NCBI GenBank assembly: GCA_018829445.1
Contig: JAHJTV010000076.1
Span: 1-64,000 of the forward strand
Reading direction: 5' to 3'
Length of the DNA: 64,000 nucleotides
Source: a bacterium
GTDB taxonomy: Bacteria > SAR324 > XYD2-FULL-50-16
A model generated the notes under the pieces. The model was not told the origin of the DNA. It worked only from the letters and a program-made list of their open reading frames with translations, and did not search any database. Positions 17,920-26,189 of this stretch are shown here, piece by piece. The translations under genes were made by a program, and so were the position numbers. Each line of letters begins with the position of its first letter. The first letter of the stretch is position 1.

Positions 17920-19701
17920 TCAATCATCCACAGGGAGATAGGTATCTGGAATTCGGTACTGTAACCTGCTCAACCAGATCTGATCAATCCGGTGGGGTGT
18001 TTGCCGGGGTTGAATACGGATCGTGTGATCACCGGTGTGCTTCAACAGGATTACAATGGGAATATGAACATCACTGGCCCAGGCATAGACACCCACCGGA
18101 TGAAACGTATTCCAATTCCCCAAATGAACACTCCCCTGCCAGGTTCCGATCTGATTATCCACCTGCAACCAAATTGAATCCGTCAATTCGCTGTTGGTGT
18201 CGCTTTTTCCTCTTAACCAGACATAGTATCGACCTGCCGGCGCAGAAAAACGCATCTCAATGTAAACTTCTGGTTGTGGTTCCACTCGATGACTTCCACC
18301 CTCGGAAAACTCGATGGCACGACCGACGGAAGCCTCCTCGTCGTTAATAATTTGAATACCTGTTGATGATTGATTGGTTATCGATGCGGCATTTAAAATA
18401 ATATCCCACCCATGATCAACCGTAAGTGACATCGGAAACCGGATTTGATGTATGGCTGTATTTTGATTAAAACCTGCAAAAACAGTCAAACTGATCCAGA
18501 GTACCGGCAGGATGATCAAAACACTTCTCTTTTGAAAGATGAGGAAAAAAGAATGGGATGTTTTCATTCCAAATAGAAAACGGAGCAAATCCAGTTTACG
18601 AATCAGCAAACCATAAAGTGCCCAAATAATAAAAAAAGAGCTGAAAAAAACGACGGCCCATTTTAAACCATCATGGATCTCCCAACTCATGATGAGATAG
18701 CCGAATCCCAGCAGGACGGTTTGATGCATAATAAAAAAAGGTAGCACGCCTTCGTTAGTATATTGCAGAACCGGGTGGTTAAAAGCAAGATGCTGCATAC
18801 CGAACCCGAGAATAGCGAATAACCAGCTCCAGGCACAGAAAAATGAGAGCAGGCTGGATATCCAGTCACCGCCCCTTCCCTGAAAAACGGTATGGGAGAC
18901 ACCAAACAACAGGTAGAGGTAACCGATCGATAAAACCAGACCCAGAAATAAAGAGATCCAGCGCTGCTTTTTTATTGAGGGCTGAAGCCGATCACTGGAT
19001 ACAATCAAAAAACCGGAAATCAGAAACCACAAATAATACAAGAAACCCCAACCACCGTTGCCTACTTCAAGTACCATGCTTGGAATAAGCGCTTTCATGA
19101 TCACAAGCGGCAGCGTAAACCATAGATAAATCAATCCAGGCAGGGAAAACATTGTCGTGATCCGTTCCAGTATTTTCCGTCCACCTGCCTTGAACCAGAC
19201 AAATAAACGGTAGCAGATCAGGCTATATAGAAACAAAAACAGCAGATACCACAGATGCATCCCAACATTGGCAAAATTCCCTGAATAGCCAATTCCCGAA
19301 TAAACACCTTTAAAATAATCGGGGATGAACGAAAGGAATGATCCTGAGAACCGACCATGATTCAGTCGTTCCAGGTATACCTGCAAGGCGCCATGGGTGA
19401 CCGAGGCGAGCAGAACCGGAATGAACAGTCTCAGGAACTTATCAATATAGAACCTTCTCCAACCGCCGGGTTTCCCGATGGCATAAAACAGACTCGCTCC
19501 GGAGATGATAAAAAAGAGCGGCATCATCCAGCGAGTGACAAAAACGTTCCAAATCTCCACCCAGACATAAGTATCAACATTCTTCACATGCCAATCGCCC
19601 AGATTAAAAAACCGGGTACTGTGGTAGAGAAATACTACCAAAATGGCAAATACCCGAAGCCAGTCAAGTTCGTACTTTCTATTTAATGCATCGGCAGTCA
19701 T
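17920..19701 (-). CDS. Acyltransferase-3 family membrane protein with lectin-like C-terminal domain
   Basis: The 593-aa product starts with the acyltransferase_3 signature (ELDWLRVFAILVVFLYHSTR, residues 11-30) and has about ten membrane helices up to residue ~415. Such proteins O-acylate extracytoplasmic glycans. The last ~170 residues form a beta-rich domain with the pattern GRYYVWLRGKS...DSIWLQVDNQ...HTIRIQPRQTPHRIDQIWLS. This pattern is found in carbohydrate-binding, CBM-like modules attached to polysaccharide enzymes. The fusion would place a glycan-binding module on the acceptor side, which is inference. AAGGAG precedes the start. Confidence 0.85.
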   Translation of the reverse strand: MTADALNRKYELDWLRVFAILVVFLYHSTRFFNLGDWHVKNVDTYVWVEIWNVFVTRWMMPLFFIISGASLFYAIGKPGGWRRFYIDKFLRLFIPVLLASVTHGALQVYLERLNHGRFSGSFLSFIPDYFKGVYSGIGYSGNFANVGMHLWYLLFLFLYSLICYRLFVWFKAGGRKILERITTMFSLPGLIYLWFTLPLVIMKALIPSMVLEVGNGGWGFLYYLWFLISGFLIVSSDRLQPSIKKQRWISLFLGLVLSIGYLYLLFGVSHTVFQGRGGDWISSLLSFFCAWSWLFAILGFGMQHLAFNHPVLQYTNEGVLPFFIMHQTVLLGFGYLIMSWEIHDGLKWAVVFFSSFFIIWALYGLLIRKLDLLRFLFGMKTSHSFFLIFQKRSVLIILPVLWISLTVFAGFNQNTAIHQIRFPMSLTVDHGWDIILNAASITNQSSTGIQIINDEEASVGRAIEFSEGGSHRVEPQPEVYIEMRFSAPAGRYYVWLRGKSDTNSELTDSIWLQVDNQIGTWQGSVHLGNWNTFHPVGVYAWASDVHIPIVILLKHTGDHTIRIQPRQTPHRIDQIWLSRLQYRIPDTYLPVDD

Positions 19702-19724
19702 CTGGTTCTCCTTGTTGTGGGAGG

Positions 19725-19749
19725 GGGGTCAGGCTTGCGTTATTGCGTT
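19725..19749 (+). repeat. Left terminal inverted repeat of RAYT unit
   Basis: These 25 bp begin GGGGTCAGGCTTGCG and end TTATTGCGTT. They are the exact reverse complement of 20753-20777 and contain the transposase stop codon. Confidence 0.9.
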
Positions 19750-20684
19750 AAATAATTTCTTAAAGCTTGTATTTCTTGTTGGAGATATTCATCCGTCATT
19801 ATCTTTAGCTTAAGATTTGCGAGTTGTCGGCTCAGGGTTGAAATATCCCTGCCAAAATAGTCAGCAACCTGGCGGATGCTACCTGAATGTCCAGTGAATT
19901 CCAAAGCAATGATTGATCTGATTTTTGAGGCTAAGCGAATTCGATTGTCATCCTTTAACAACGATTCCGGGACTTTAAAATAGATACAAACTTTTTCACT
20001 GAGCTGAGCAAGTTCCAATGGTAGTTTATTGATTTGACATTTTAACTTTCCAAATTCGGGAATCTTGATGACAAATTCATCATCTCCCAGCACAACGCCT
20101 CCTTTATTACCCGTATGAAACTCTTTTCTGTACTTCTCATCCAACCCGCTTAAGACAAAGCGTTGATAAGCTTTTCTAGCTTCGCTTTTTTTTCTATTGA
20201 ACCGTCTTAATACCCAATCCGTGGACAACCAATCGCATTTTGCTTTTCCCAGATAAGCTTTATGTGCACTCCAGCGGTAGTCATCAAGAGAATTTGCCAG
20301 ATTGGAACGTACCGGATTCAAATGAATATAGCGGATCAATTCAAGAAGATAATTATCAACATCGATCAAAATCGCTTTGTATCTCCCCTGAAAAAGATGA
20401 CCTATTCTGTTTTCTCTTTTGTTAATCCAACGAGTATAACGAAAAGAAAGGTTTTGGATGATCTTGGAGAGAGGAATACCAGTGACTTCGACCACCATGT
20501 GAACATGGTTAGGCATCCAGCAATAAGCGTGTATTTGATACTGAAACCGTTCAACACCTTCCGCTACCAGTTGTTCGAAGCTTGAGTAATCTTTGGGATC
20601 GAAAAAGATGGTTTGTCCGTCATTGCCGCGAAGCATAACGTGATAAACTGCACCAGTAAAGTGAATTCGGGGTTTTCGTGCCAT
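19740..20684 (-). CDS. REP-associated tyrosine transposase (RAYT, Y1_Tnp)
   Basis: The 314-aa product (from ATG 20684, MARKPRIHF) is a Y1 single-strand transposase. The HUH-type metal site is HVH (His60 and His62, in MPNHVHMVV). A candidate nucleophile is Tyr83 in SFRYTRW, and the RAYT block GHLFQGRYKAILID follows. The C-terminal ~85 residues look like a DnaA-type helix-turn-helix (IRQVADYFGRDISTLSRQL). An in-frame TTG lies two codons upstream, but AAGGA is spaced for ATG 20684. The gene looks intact. Confidence 0.92.
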   Translation of the reverse strand: MARKPRIHFTGAVYHVMLRGNDGQTIFFDPKDYSSFEQLVAEGVERFQYQIHAYCWMPNHVHMVVEVTGIPLSKIIQNLSFRYTRWINKRENRIGHLFQGRYKAILIDVDNYLLELIRYIHLNPVRSNLANSLDDYRWSAHKAYLGKAKCDWLSTDWVLRRFNRKKSEARKAYQRFVLSGLDEKYRKEFHTGNKGGVVLGDDEFVIKIPEFGKLKCQINKLPLELAQLSEKVCIYFKVPESLLKDDNRIRLASKIRSIIALEFTGHSGSIRQVADYFGRDISTLSRQLANLKLKIMTDEYLQQEIQALRNYLTQ

Positions 20685-20752
20685 GGTCAAATCCTTAGTA
20701 TCGCAAGATTGCAGTCTTGAAAACTTACGGTTCTTGGTAACCTATCGAATTA

Positions 20753-20777
20753 AACGCAATAACGCAAGCCTGACCCC
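20753..20777 (-). repeat. Right terminal inverted repeat of RAYT unit
   Basis: This is the exact 25-bp inverse of 19725-19749, ending GCAAGCCTGACCCC on the plus strand. It marks the insertion boundary with the truncated gene to its right. Confidence 0.9.
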
Positions 20778-21234
20778 TTCACATTGGAAAACGGATGCAA
20801 CCGGATATGACTACCTTGCCCCACTGAAAATTACCCAAATTGAGGATCAAACCTTAACAATCTATAAAGAGGGCGATTCTGGTAGTCCGGTTTATGTATT
20901 GAGTCACCAAGACCCGGCTTTAATCTGGATAAGTCAGGTAGTCATTACAAAACCTTCCAGAAGGGTTGCTGAATACGAAGGTATTAAATGTAAGACCCTA
21001 CAAAAATATGGGTGCCCAAAAGATCAGTTGCGGTTGATTGAAGTTCAGACAGTTGAAGAATTTGACCGGTTTTACAAAGATCAAAGCCCTGACCCACTAA
21101 GTTATTACGACCTGCACCGGTTTCATTACGTACTTTATTACCATGAGAGCGGAGAAGTACACAGTCTGACCGGGTTCAATACGGATGAGGAGTTTGAAAC
21201 GGGATGTCAAGCCGTTGCGAATTATCTGAAATAA
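20778..21234 (+). pseudogene. 5'-truncated accessory gene, cut by the RAYT insertion
   Basis: An open frame runs from ATG 20683 to 21234, but everything before 20778 belongs to the transposon, so the first ~32 residues are foreign. The host part encodes about 150 residues. Its early segment (LTIYKEGDSGSPVYVLSHQD, then PALIWISQVV) resembles the C-terminus of the neighbouring protein at 21562-22125 (LVIYQLPDDLGQLYVMNHID, then ASLIWIGKPVV). The two genes therefore share a module. I do not recognise the family. The natural start is lost and expression is uncertain. Confidence 0.65.
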
Positions 21235-21392
21235 ACCCCAAACTCTTGGTGATGTTAACGAGAGGATGGGTAGCAACGGATTGAATATAGTGCATCATCG
21301 GACATATAGCGTCGCATCAGGGTGATAAAGTAAAGACATCAGTGGATATAAAATTATCACTGATATGAGCACTCTTTTGGAGAGAAGATAAA

Positions 21393-21569
21393 ATGGCTGA
21401 AGTAATCAAAAAAGAAAAGACCGATCTTGGGCAACAGGAAAAGTCTGGGCGATTCACTTTTTTCAGAGAAAGTCCAAACCGTCAGCGAAACGATAGAAGT
21501 GGTGGACAGAGCTTCGGGCAGAGAAGAGGAAGGCACTTAAAATCCAAAATTGGGAGTAACAATGGATAG
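21393..21569 (+). CDS. Small basic protein, unknown function
   Basis: This is a 58-aa frame starting MAEVIKKEKTDLGQQ and rich in Arg, Gly and Ser toward the C-terminus (RESPNRQRNDRSGGQSFGQR). A ribosome site GGAGAGAAG lies about 8 bp upstream. The stop overlaps the next gene's start by 8 bp, which suggests coupling. Composition suggests nucleic-acid binding, but this is inference only. Confidence 0.5.
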   Translation: MAEVIKKEKTDLGQQEKSGRFTFFRESPNRQRNDRSGGQSFGQRRGRHLKSKIGSNNG

Positions 21570-22125
21570 AGCACTGCATCCGGTTTATGAAAAATACCTG
21601 CTTGATTGTTATGAAATGGTGCAGGAGAAAATGGGAACTGGAGAGTTGACCTCAGAAGACGAACTTGAAGCGTATGTAAGGTCTATCTGTTCCTTTCCCA
21701 GTGCCACCGACGGGTTCAGTTTCATTTGTCAGTATGCCCCTTATTCGTGGAAAGAAATTGTCTCAATAGAACTGCTGGAGGAGTGCGAACTGGATTTGGT
21801 GGAATTCATCAAGCAGACTGTCCAGATGGTTCTAGGAGTTGAGGTTATGACCAACCTGGCAATCAATTCTGATGGATATCGTTTTTTGATGGAAGGGAGT
21901 CAAACTGCCACTGTTTGTTTGCAACAAGGATCACCTCCTGTCGAGTTTAAGGAATGCTGGTTAAGTGAAGCAGAACAATATAAAGACTGCCAGTTGATTG
22001 AAACAGTTGTGGTGGAAGACGGCAAGCTTGTTATCTATCAACTTCCTGACGATTTGGGTCAGTTGTATGTCATGAATCATATCGATGCCAGTCTTATTTG
22101 GATTGGTAAACCCGTTGTGAACTAA
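21562..22125 (+). CDS. Hypothetical accessory protein
   Basis: The product from ATG 21562 is 187 aa. GGGAG sits 5 bp upstream, which favours this ATG over the TTG at 21550. It is soluble and acidic. The N-terminal half is predicted helical. A beta-rich C-terminus (LVIYQLPDDLGQLYVMNHID, then ASLIWIG) is shared with the truncated neighbour at 20778-21234. I do not recognise the family. Confidence 0.6.
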   Translation: MDRALHPVYEKYLLDCYEMVQEKMGTGELTSEDELEAYVRSICSFPSATDGFSFICQYAPYSWKEIVSIELLEECELDLVEFIKQTVQMVLGVEVMTNLAINSDGYRFLMEGSQTATVCLQQGSPPVEFKECWLSEAEQYKDCQLIETVVVEDGKLVIYQLPDDLGQLYVMNHIDASLIWIGKPVVN

Positions 22126-22186
22126 GGAGGCTGCCTATGATTAGATTTTTTCACTAAAACCTTTAACAAACGTATGGAGATAAAAA

Positions 22187-22858
22187 ATGAAAAGAGATTT
22201 GAATGTATTGATCGCAGTTTTGGTGATGCTGGTTGTTGTGGCAGGTTGTGACGCAATATTGGGTTCGGATGAGGAGTTTAATGCCGGAGAGATTATCAAA
22301 GACAACCTGAAATCCCCGTCATCCTTTAAAAAACTGGATGGCAAGGTATTATGGAGAGGTAAGAATGACTTTGGAGAATCATTCGTTGTCAGGATCAATT
22401 ATGAGGCTAAGAACTCATTCGGTGTTTCAATACAGGACTGTCATGTGGTTGCCTACAGTAACAATGGCAAACAACTTCATTGGAATCCTGTTAGCTCCAT
22501 CTGGCCGTGTAAAACTGTCGGAGATAACCCTAACATAATTGAGGGATTTGCTGAAGGTAACGGACTTGGAAAGGGAAGTTTGGTCGGTCAGTCCAGTAGT
22601 TCAACGGCTAATCCAGAAGTAGCGGTTCAACAAGTTTCTGCAAAGACGTCAGAGTCTAGTTTTGAATCCTCATTTATTAAGAGCTGGAGAGAAAGTTTCG
22701 TTACCAGTTGCAATGGTCAAAATGCAGCGGAAGTGAGGGTTAAATTATGTGAGTGTGTGGCCGAGAAATCCATTCAAGCCTTGACCGTTGACCAACTCCA
22801 AGATCAAGAATACGCCCTGGATTACATCAAAACAACCATCGTTCCTCAGTGCCAATAG
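22187..22858 (+). CDS. Putative lipoprotein
   Basis: The 223-aa product has a type II signal peptide (MKRDLNVLIAVLVMLVVVAGC) with the lipobox cysteine at residue 21. The mature part begins with a segment (IIKDNLKSPSSFKKLDGKVLWRG) resembling periplasmic proteins that describe residue changes in LysM-free small lipoproteins, but I cannot name a family. Its C-terminal ~60 residues contain three cysteines (CNGQ, CECVA and a terminal CQ). GGAG precedes the start. Confidence 0.65.
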   Translation: MKRDLNVLIAVLVMLVVVAGCDAILGSDEEFNAGEIIKDNLKSPSSFKKLDGKVLWRGKNDFGESFVVRINYEAKNSFGVSIQDCHVVAYSNNGKQLHWNPVSSIWPCKTVGDNPNIIEGFAEGNGLGKGSLVGQSSSSTANPEVAVQQVSAKTSESSFESSFIKSWRESFVTSCNGQNAAEVRVKLCECVAEKSIQALTVDQLQDQEYALDYIKTTIVPQCQ

Positions 22859-22963
22859 ACTTCTGTCGTTTGGGTCTTTAGAATACTGGTGTGAGTCAGA
22901 TTAACTGTCCGATTAACCATGTTTTTCGCCAACAAATCCTGACTCATCCCTCTGAATGACCCG

Positions 22964-22985
22964 GATACTCTCCTTGGAGAGTATC
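22964..22985. promoter_or_regulatory. 22-bp perfect inverted repeat
   Basis: GATACTCTCC-TT-GGAGAGTATC is a perfect palindrome 105 bp after the lipoprotein gene. No T-tract follows, so it is more likely a protein-binding site or mRNA hairpin than an intrinsic terminator. Confidence 0.45.
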
Positions 22986-23053
22986 AGAACTCAACAGAGT
23001 AACTAACCTCCAGTCGCTTACCTGATCCCGATGATAATCATCGAGTTATACAG

Positions 23054-23170
23054 GAGAAGTTCATATTCCTGGACACAATGAACCAGTCATTGGTTCATTC
23101 CCGTGAAGTATTTGCACCAGCCATTGAGTTGAGGGCAGCTGGGATTATATTGATTCATAATCATCCTTAT
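23054..23170 (+). pseudogene. RadC (JAB-domain) relic
   Basis: A 39-codon stretch reads EKFIFLDTMNQSLVHSREVF followed by APAIELRAAGIILIHNHPY. It matches the core of RadC proteins, including the metal-binding HNHP. The usual N-terminal helix-hairpin-helix region and the C-terminal PSxxD part are absent, and no ribosome site or start is present. RadC genes are common cargo of integrative elements, so this is probably debris of one. Confidence 0.65.
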
Positions 23171-23182
23171 AAGGAGAAATCA

Positions 23183-23395
23183 ATGGAAACTACAATAGTT
23201 ACTTCAAAACAAGTTTGACAAAGGTTCGTTACTTATATGCTGGATCTGAAGTACAAACCAGAAACGATGATCTGTGTTGAGAAGCCGGGATCTGATGATT
23301 ACGATGCTGACATTATGACAGCCGATCTTGCCAGAGAAAATGGGATTAATATTCCTGAGAAGTCTGCAAAGGCAAAAATCAGAATCGAAACCTGA
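23183..23395 (+). pseudogene. Stop-containing paralogue of the 74-aa island protein at 47740
   Basis: The frame from ATG 23183 reads METTIVTSKQV, an in-frame TGA at 23216-23218, then YMLDLKYKPETMICVEKPGS and further residues to a TGA at 23393. The gene at 47740-47964 encodes the same pattern (KPETVFAVEKPGADDY). The upstream sequences (ataaggag versus ataaaggagg) also match. It is therefore a nonsense copy unless TGA is recoded. Confidence 0.7.
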
Positions 23396-23422
23396 TCCGA
23401 AGAAAAAGAAGTAACAATGCTG

Positions 23423-23452
23423 GCGGGAGCAATCCCGCGTTCTTTTTTTTTT
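23423..23452 (+). terminator. Rho-independent terminator
   Basis: GCGGGA-gcaa-TCCCGC is followed by a run of T residues (23440-23452). It ends the accessory cluster before the cyclase gene. Confidence 0.8.
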
Positions 23453-23606
23453 GGCAGGTGTTAAACCATAAAAATATCTCCAAAAATCCAATTAATCTTG
23501 AATTCCATGCATGATTGACGTAGAGTTCAGCAAACATACAATTCAATCCTCATTCTCAATTTGTTGATACCTGAGTTGTTTTGAACTTCGTTCTTGGAGA
23601 TTATTA

Positions 23607-24887
23607 ATGACAAAAACGCAGGAGCTTCTGAGAGCTAGGGGAATTAAGGCTTTACGAGTTACAATCTACTTTAGACTGATTTTCCTGATTGGTTACTTAG
23701 CATTAGGGCCTTTTGTAAGCAAGAGTCAATTTGAAACATTATTAAGCACGTTTCTATTGTGTTTTGCTATTTTGATAGAACTGCTGTCTCTTTATTTGCT
23801 TTCAAAAAAGCAGCTATTATTTCTAATTGGATCACTTAACGCTGTATTAGATGCCGTAATTGTCACGGCTTTACCCGTAATTTGGTATCTTTCAGTCGGG
23901 GGTGAATCCATCCCACCGGCGTATATGATTAAAGGCCCTTTGTACTATACTTATCTATTTATGTTCTTGTGTTTAAATATTTTATCAATTGAGCCTTTTT
24001 TCGTGTTATTCAATGCTATAGGTGGAATCTTAAGCCAAATTGGACATTTCTTATATTTGGTTCTTGAAGGGCGTACAACTATGACGACGGATTATGTGGC
24101 TCATAATGTTGGCGTGGATGTTTCTCCTGTTTTTGTTTTTACCGTACTTTTCGTCTATATCATGACAGGAATAACTTTATTCTATTTTCTGAGAAACATA
24201 AAAAAAACTATCTTAACAGCCGTTAAAAACGAGACAGCTAACACCCAATTGGGAAGGTATTTCTCTCCTAATATCCGTGACAAAATCATGTCAGAAGAGA
24301 CAAATGCGATAGGAGAGGGGCAGCAACAAAATGTTGTGGTTCTTTTCAGTGATATAAGAAATTTTACTTCATATTGCGAATCCAGTACCCCGGAAGATGT
24401 TATCGCATTCTTGCGAGATTACCATTCCAGAATGGTGAATTCCATTTTTAAGCATAGCGGTACCCTAGATAAATTCATTGGGGATGGTATAATGGCTACA
24501 TTTGGAACACCAACACCTTCTCAGGACGATGCTTTTAACTCAATCAAAGCTGCACTGGAAATGTCGGAATCACTAAAGGACATTAACAAACAGAGAATTG
24601 CAGATGGATTGCCGAAAATGAATCAAGGCATCGGTATTCATTTCGGTCCAGCTATCGTAGGGAATGTAGGTTCCGAAGATAGAATGGAATACACTGTTAT
24701 TGGTGACACTGTTAATGTCGCCGCAAGGCTCGAAAGTAGCACAAAAGAATTGAAAGAGGAGATTATTATTTCTCGTGAATTACTGGATAGGATATCAGAT
24801 AGAATCAACTTCAATAAAAAAGGCGAGATCATGCTAAAAGGTAAAAAAGATCCCGTTGAAGCGATCGCTGTGGTAGGGTTGATTTGA
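23607..24887 (+). CDS. Membrane-bound class III nucleotidyl cyclase
   Basis: The 426-aa product has about six membrane helices (residues 18-195) and a C-terminal class III cyclase catalytic domain (about 240-420). Metal-binding aspartates are Asp249 (LFSDIRNF) and Asp293 (FIGDGIM). The EYTVIGDTVNVAARLE block follows. It should make a cyclic nucleotide (probably cAMP) from the cytosolic face. GGAG precedes the start. It converges with the next cyclase gene, only 3 bp apart. Substrate choice (ATP versus GTP) is not certain. Confidence 0.9.
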   Translation: MTKTQELLRARGIKALRVTIYFRLIFLIGYLALGPFVSKSQFETLLSTFLLCFAILIELLSLYLLSKKQLLFLIGSLNAVLDAVIVTALPVIWYLSVGGESIPPAYMIKGPLYYTYLFMFLCLNILSIEPFFVLFNAIGGILSQIGHFLYLVLEGRTTMTTDYVAHNVGVDVSPVFVFTVLFVYIMTGITLFYFLRNIKKTILTAVKNETANTQLGRYFSPNIRDKIMSEETNAIGEGQQQNVVVLFSDIRNFTSYCESSTPEDVIAFLRDYHSRMVNSIFKHSGTLDKFIGDGIMATFGTPTPSQDDAFNSIKAALEMSESLKDINKQRIADGLPKMNQGIGIHFGPAIVGNVGSEDRMEYTVIGDTVNVAARLESSTKELKEEIIISRELLDRISDRINFNKKGEIMLKGKKDPVEAIAVVGLI

Positions 24888-24890
24888 TCA

Positions 24891-26171
24891 TCACAACCTA
24901 TTTTTTAGCAAATATGTCCTCATAATCCCTTTACCTTTTACGTCTATTTCGCCTCGTTCTTCAAACACATGCGTATCTTTTAGCAATTCATATGTCTGTT
25001 CTGATACTTGTATTTCGCCCGGTATGCCATGGGATTCCATACGACTGGCTGTGTTGACTGTATCTCCCCAAATGTCATAAATAAACTTCTTAAGCCCAAT
25101 CACTCCAGCAACGGCTGGACCTACATGGACGCCGATACGCATTTTAAAATTATTGTTACTCTTTTGGTTGAAGGCCTCCAGTTCATTTTGCATCTGCTGA
25201 GACAGCATTATGAGATCCTCTACATGAGTGTTATTTTTGATGGGTAAGCCCCCTGCCACCATATAAGCATCTCCAATTGTTTTAATCTTCTCCAAACCCA
25301 GATTCTCAACTAATATGTCAAACTTTGAAAAGATTTCGTTCAGAACAGATACTAGCTGTTGTGGAGTAAATCTTTCAGATATTTTGGTAAACCCAACAAT
25401 ATCCGCAAACAGCACTGATATGCTGTCGAAACTATCAGCGATGATGGATTGATCCTGTTTTAGTTTTTCTGCTATTGAAGTGGGCAATATGTTAAGCAAC
25501 AGGCCTTCCGCCCTGTCATACTCCGTTTTTATTTGTACTTGCTGCTCCTTAATCATCTTTTTCTGGATGAACAATCGTCTATTGATTGTTTCCTGGATGT
25601 ATCCGGCAAAACATGCTGTTCCCAGCATAAGCCAGGTAACGTAGGTTAATACAAGAAAATGCATAGAAGTAACTGAGCAGAAAAAGACCAGGTATATCTG
25701 GTATCCCGCTACGTATATTAATGAAGCAACAAACGCATGAATGTAACGTAGCCTGATGATATAATACCCGAAAAAAAGAATAATCATAGTTCCCAACAAA
25801 GCTCCATACGCGGAAAATTGTCCGCTCCAATAATGTGTATTTGCTATTGCCAGAAACCCGGCAATGCAATTGGCTGCTGCTGCCATCCATTGATAATGCC
25901 CGATATACTTGTCTTTGAATGAAGCATAAACAATAAACAGGAAAAATGGATACGTGCTGATAGATATTATGGGAAACAGGAATCTAAAATGCTGGGGAAA
26001 TGCAAAGAATGTCACCATTAGGTTAAAGGTCCACCATAGCATAGAGATGATTATTCCAACCCTGATATAAAGCCTTGTTTCCAGCTCGATGAAATGGGTA
26101 TACTCCTTTTCCAATTGTCTGTTATTAAAAATTAGTAGTATCGGGCTGAGCTCATGTCCAAAGATATTCAT
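24891..26171 (-). CDS. Membrane-bound adenylyl cyclase, second type
   Basis: This 426-aa protein also has about six membrane helices (residues 37-195), then a helical linker (201-230) and a class III catalytic domain. Metal aspartates are Asp257 (LFADIVGF) and Asp301 (TIGDAYM). EKIKTIGD and the IYDIWGDTVNTASRME block match the mammalian-like adenylyl cyclase subclass, with Lys in EKIK and Asp in YDIWG as adenine-selecting residues. It has the same length as its convergent neighbour but differs clearly in sequence. A product of cAMP is well supported by the motifs. Confidence 0.9.
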   Translation of the reverse strand: MNIFGHELSPILLIFNNRQLEKEYTHFIELETRLYIRVGIIISMLWWTFNLMVTFFAFPQHFRFLFPIISISTYPFFLFIVYASFKDKYIGHYQWMAAAANCIAGFLAIANTHYWSGQFSAYGALLGTMIILFFGYYIIRLRYIHAFVASLIYVAGYQIYLVFFCSVTSMHFLVLTYVTWLMLGTACFAGYIQETINRRLFIQKKMIKEQQVQIKTEYDRAEGLLLNILPTSIAEKLKQDQSIIADSFDSISVLFADIVGFTKISERFTPQQLVSVLNEIFSKFDILVENLGLEKIKTIGDAYMVAGGLPIKNNTHVEDLIMLSQQMQNELEAFNQKSNNNFKMRIGVHVGPAVAGVIGLKKFIYDIWGDTVNTASRMESHGIPGEIQVSEQTYELLKDTHVFEERGEIDVKGKGIMRTYLLKNRL

Positions 26172-26189
26172 AGAATTTGCTCCTTTAGT

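Larger units (their letters stand above)
19725..20777 (-). mobile_element. RAYT (Y1 transposase) unit with perfect 25-bp terminal inverted repeats
   Basis: A single transposase gene is bounded by exact 25-bp inverted repeats at 19725-19749 and 20753-20777 (outer end GGGGTCAGGCTTGCG). The transposase stop codon lies inside the left repeat. The left boundary falls in the acyltransferase 5' region, 23 bp before its start codon. The right boundary abuts a gene fragment without its 5' end. I see no clear target-site duplication, which fits single-strand HUH/Y1 transposition. Confidence 0.85.

Noticed and set aside
17649..18347. 232-aa plus-strand reading frame
   Set aside because: It is antisense to the acyltransferase gene over most of its length, has no motif and a biased, low-complexity translation; the opposite strand has a clear family match.
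28..20777. The RAYT transposase as the mobiliser of the GTAGGG hairpin repeats
   Set aside because: The RAYT unit's own inverted repeats (GGGGTCAGGCTTGCG...) share no sequence with the hairpin repeats, and no hairpin repeat flanks the gene.
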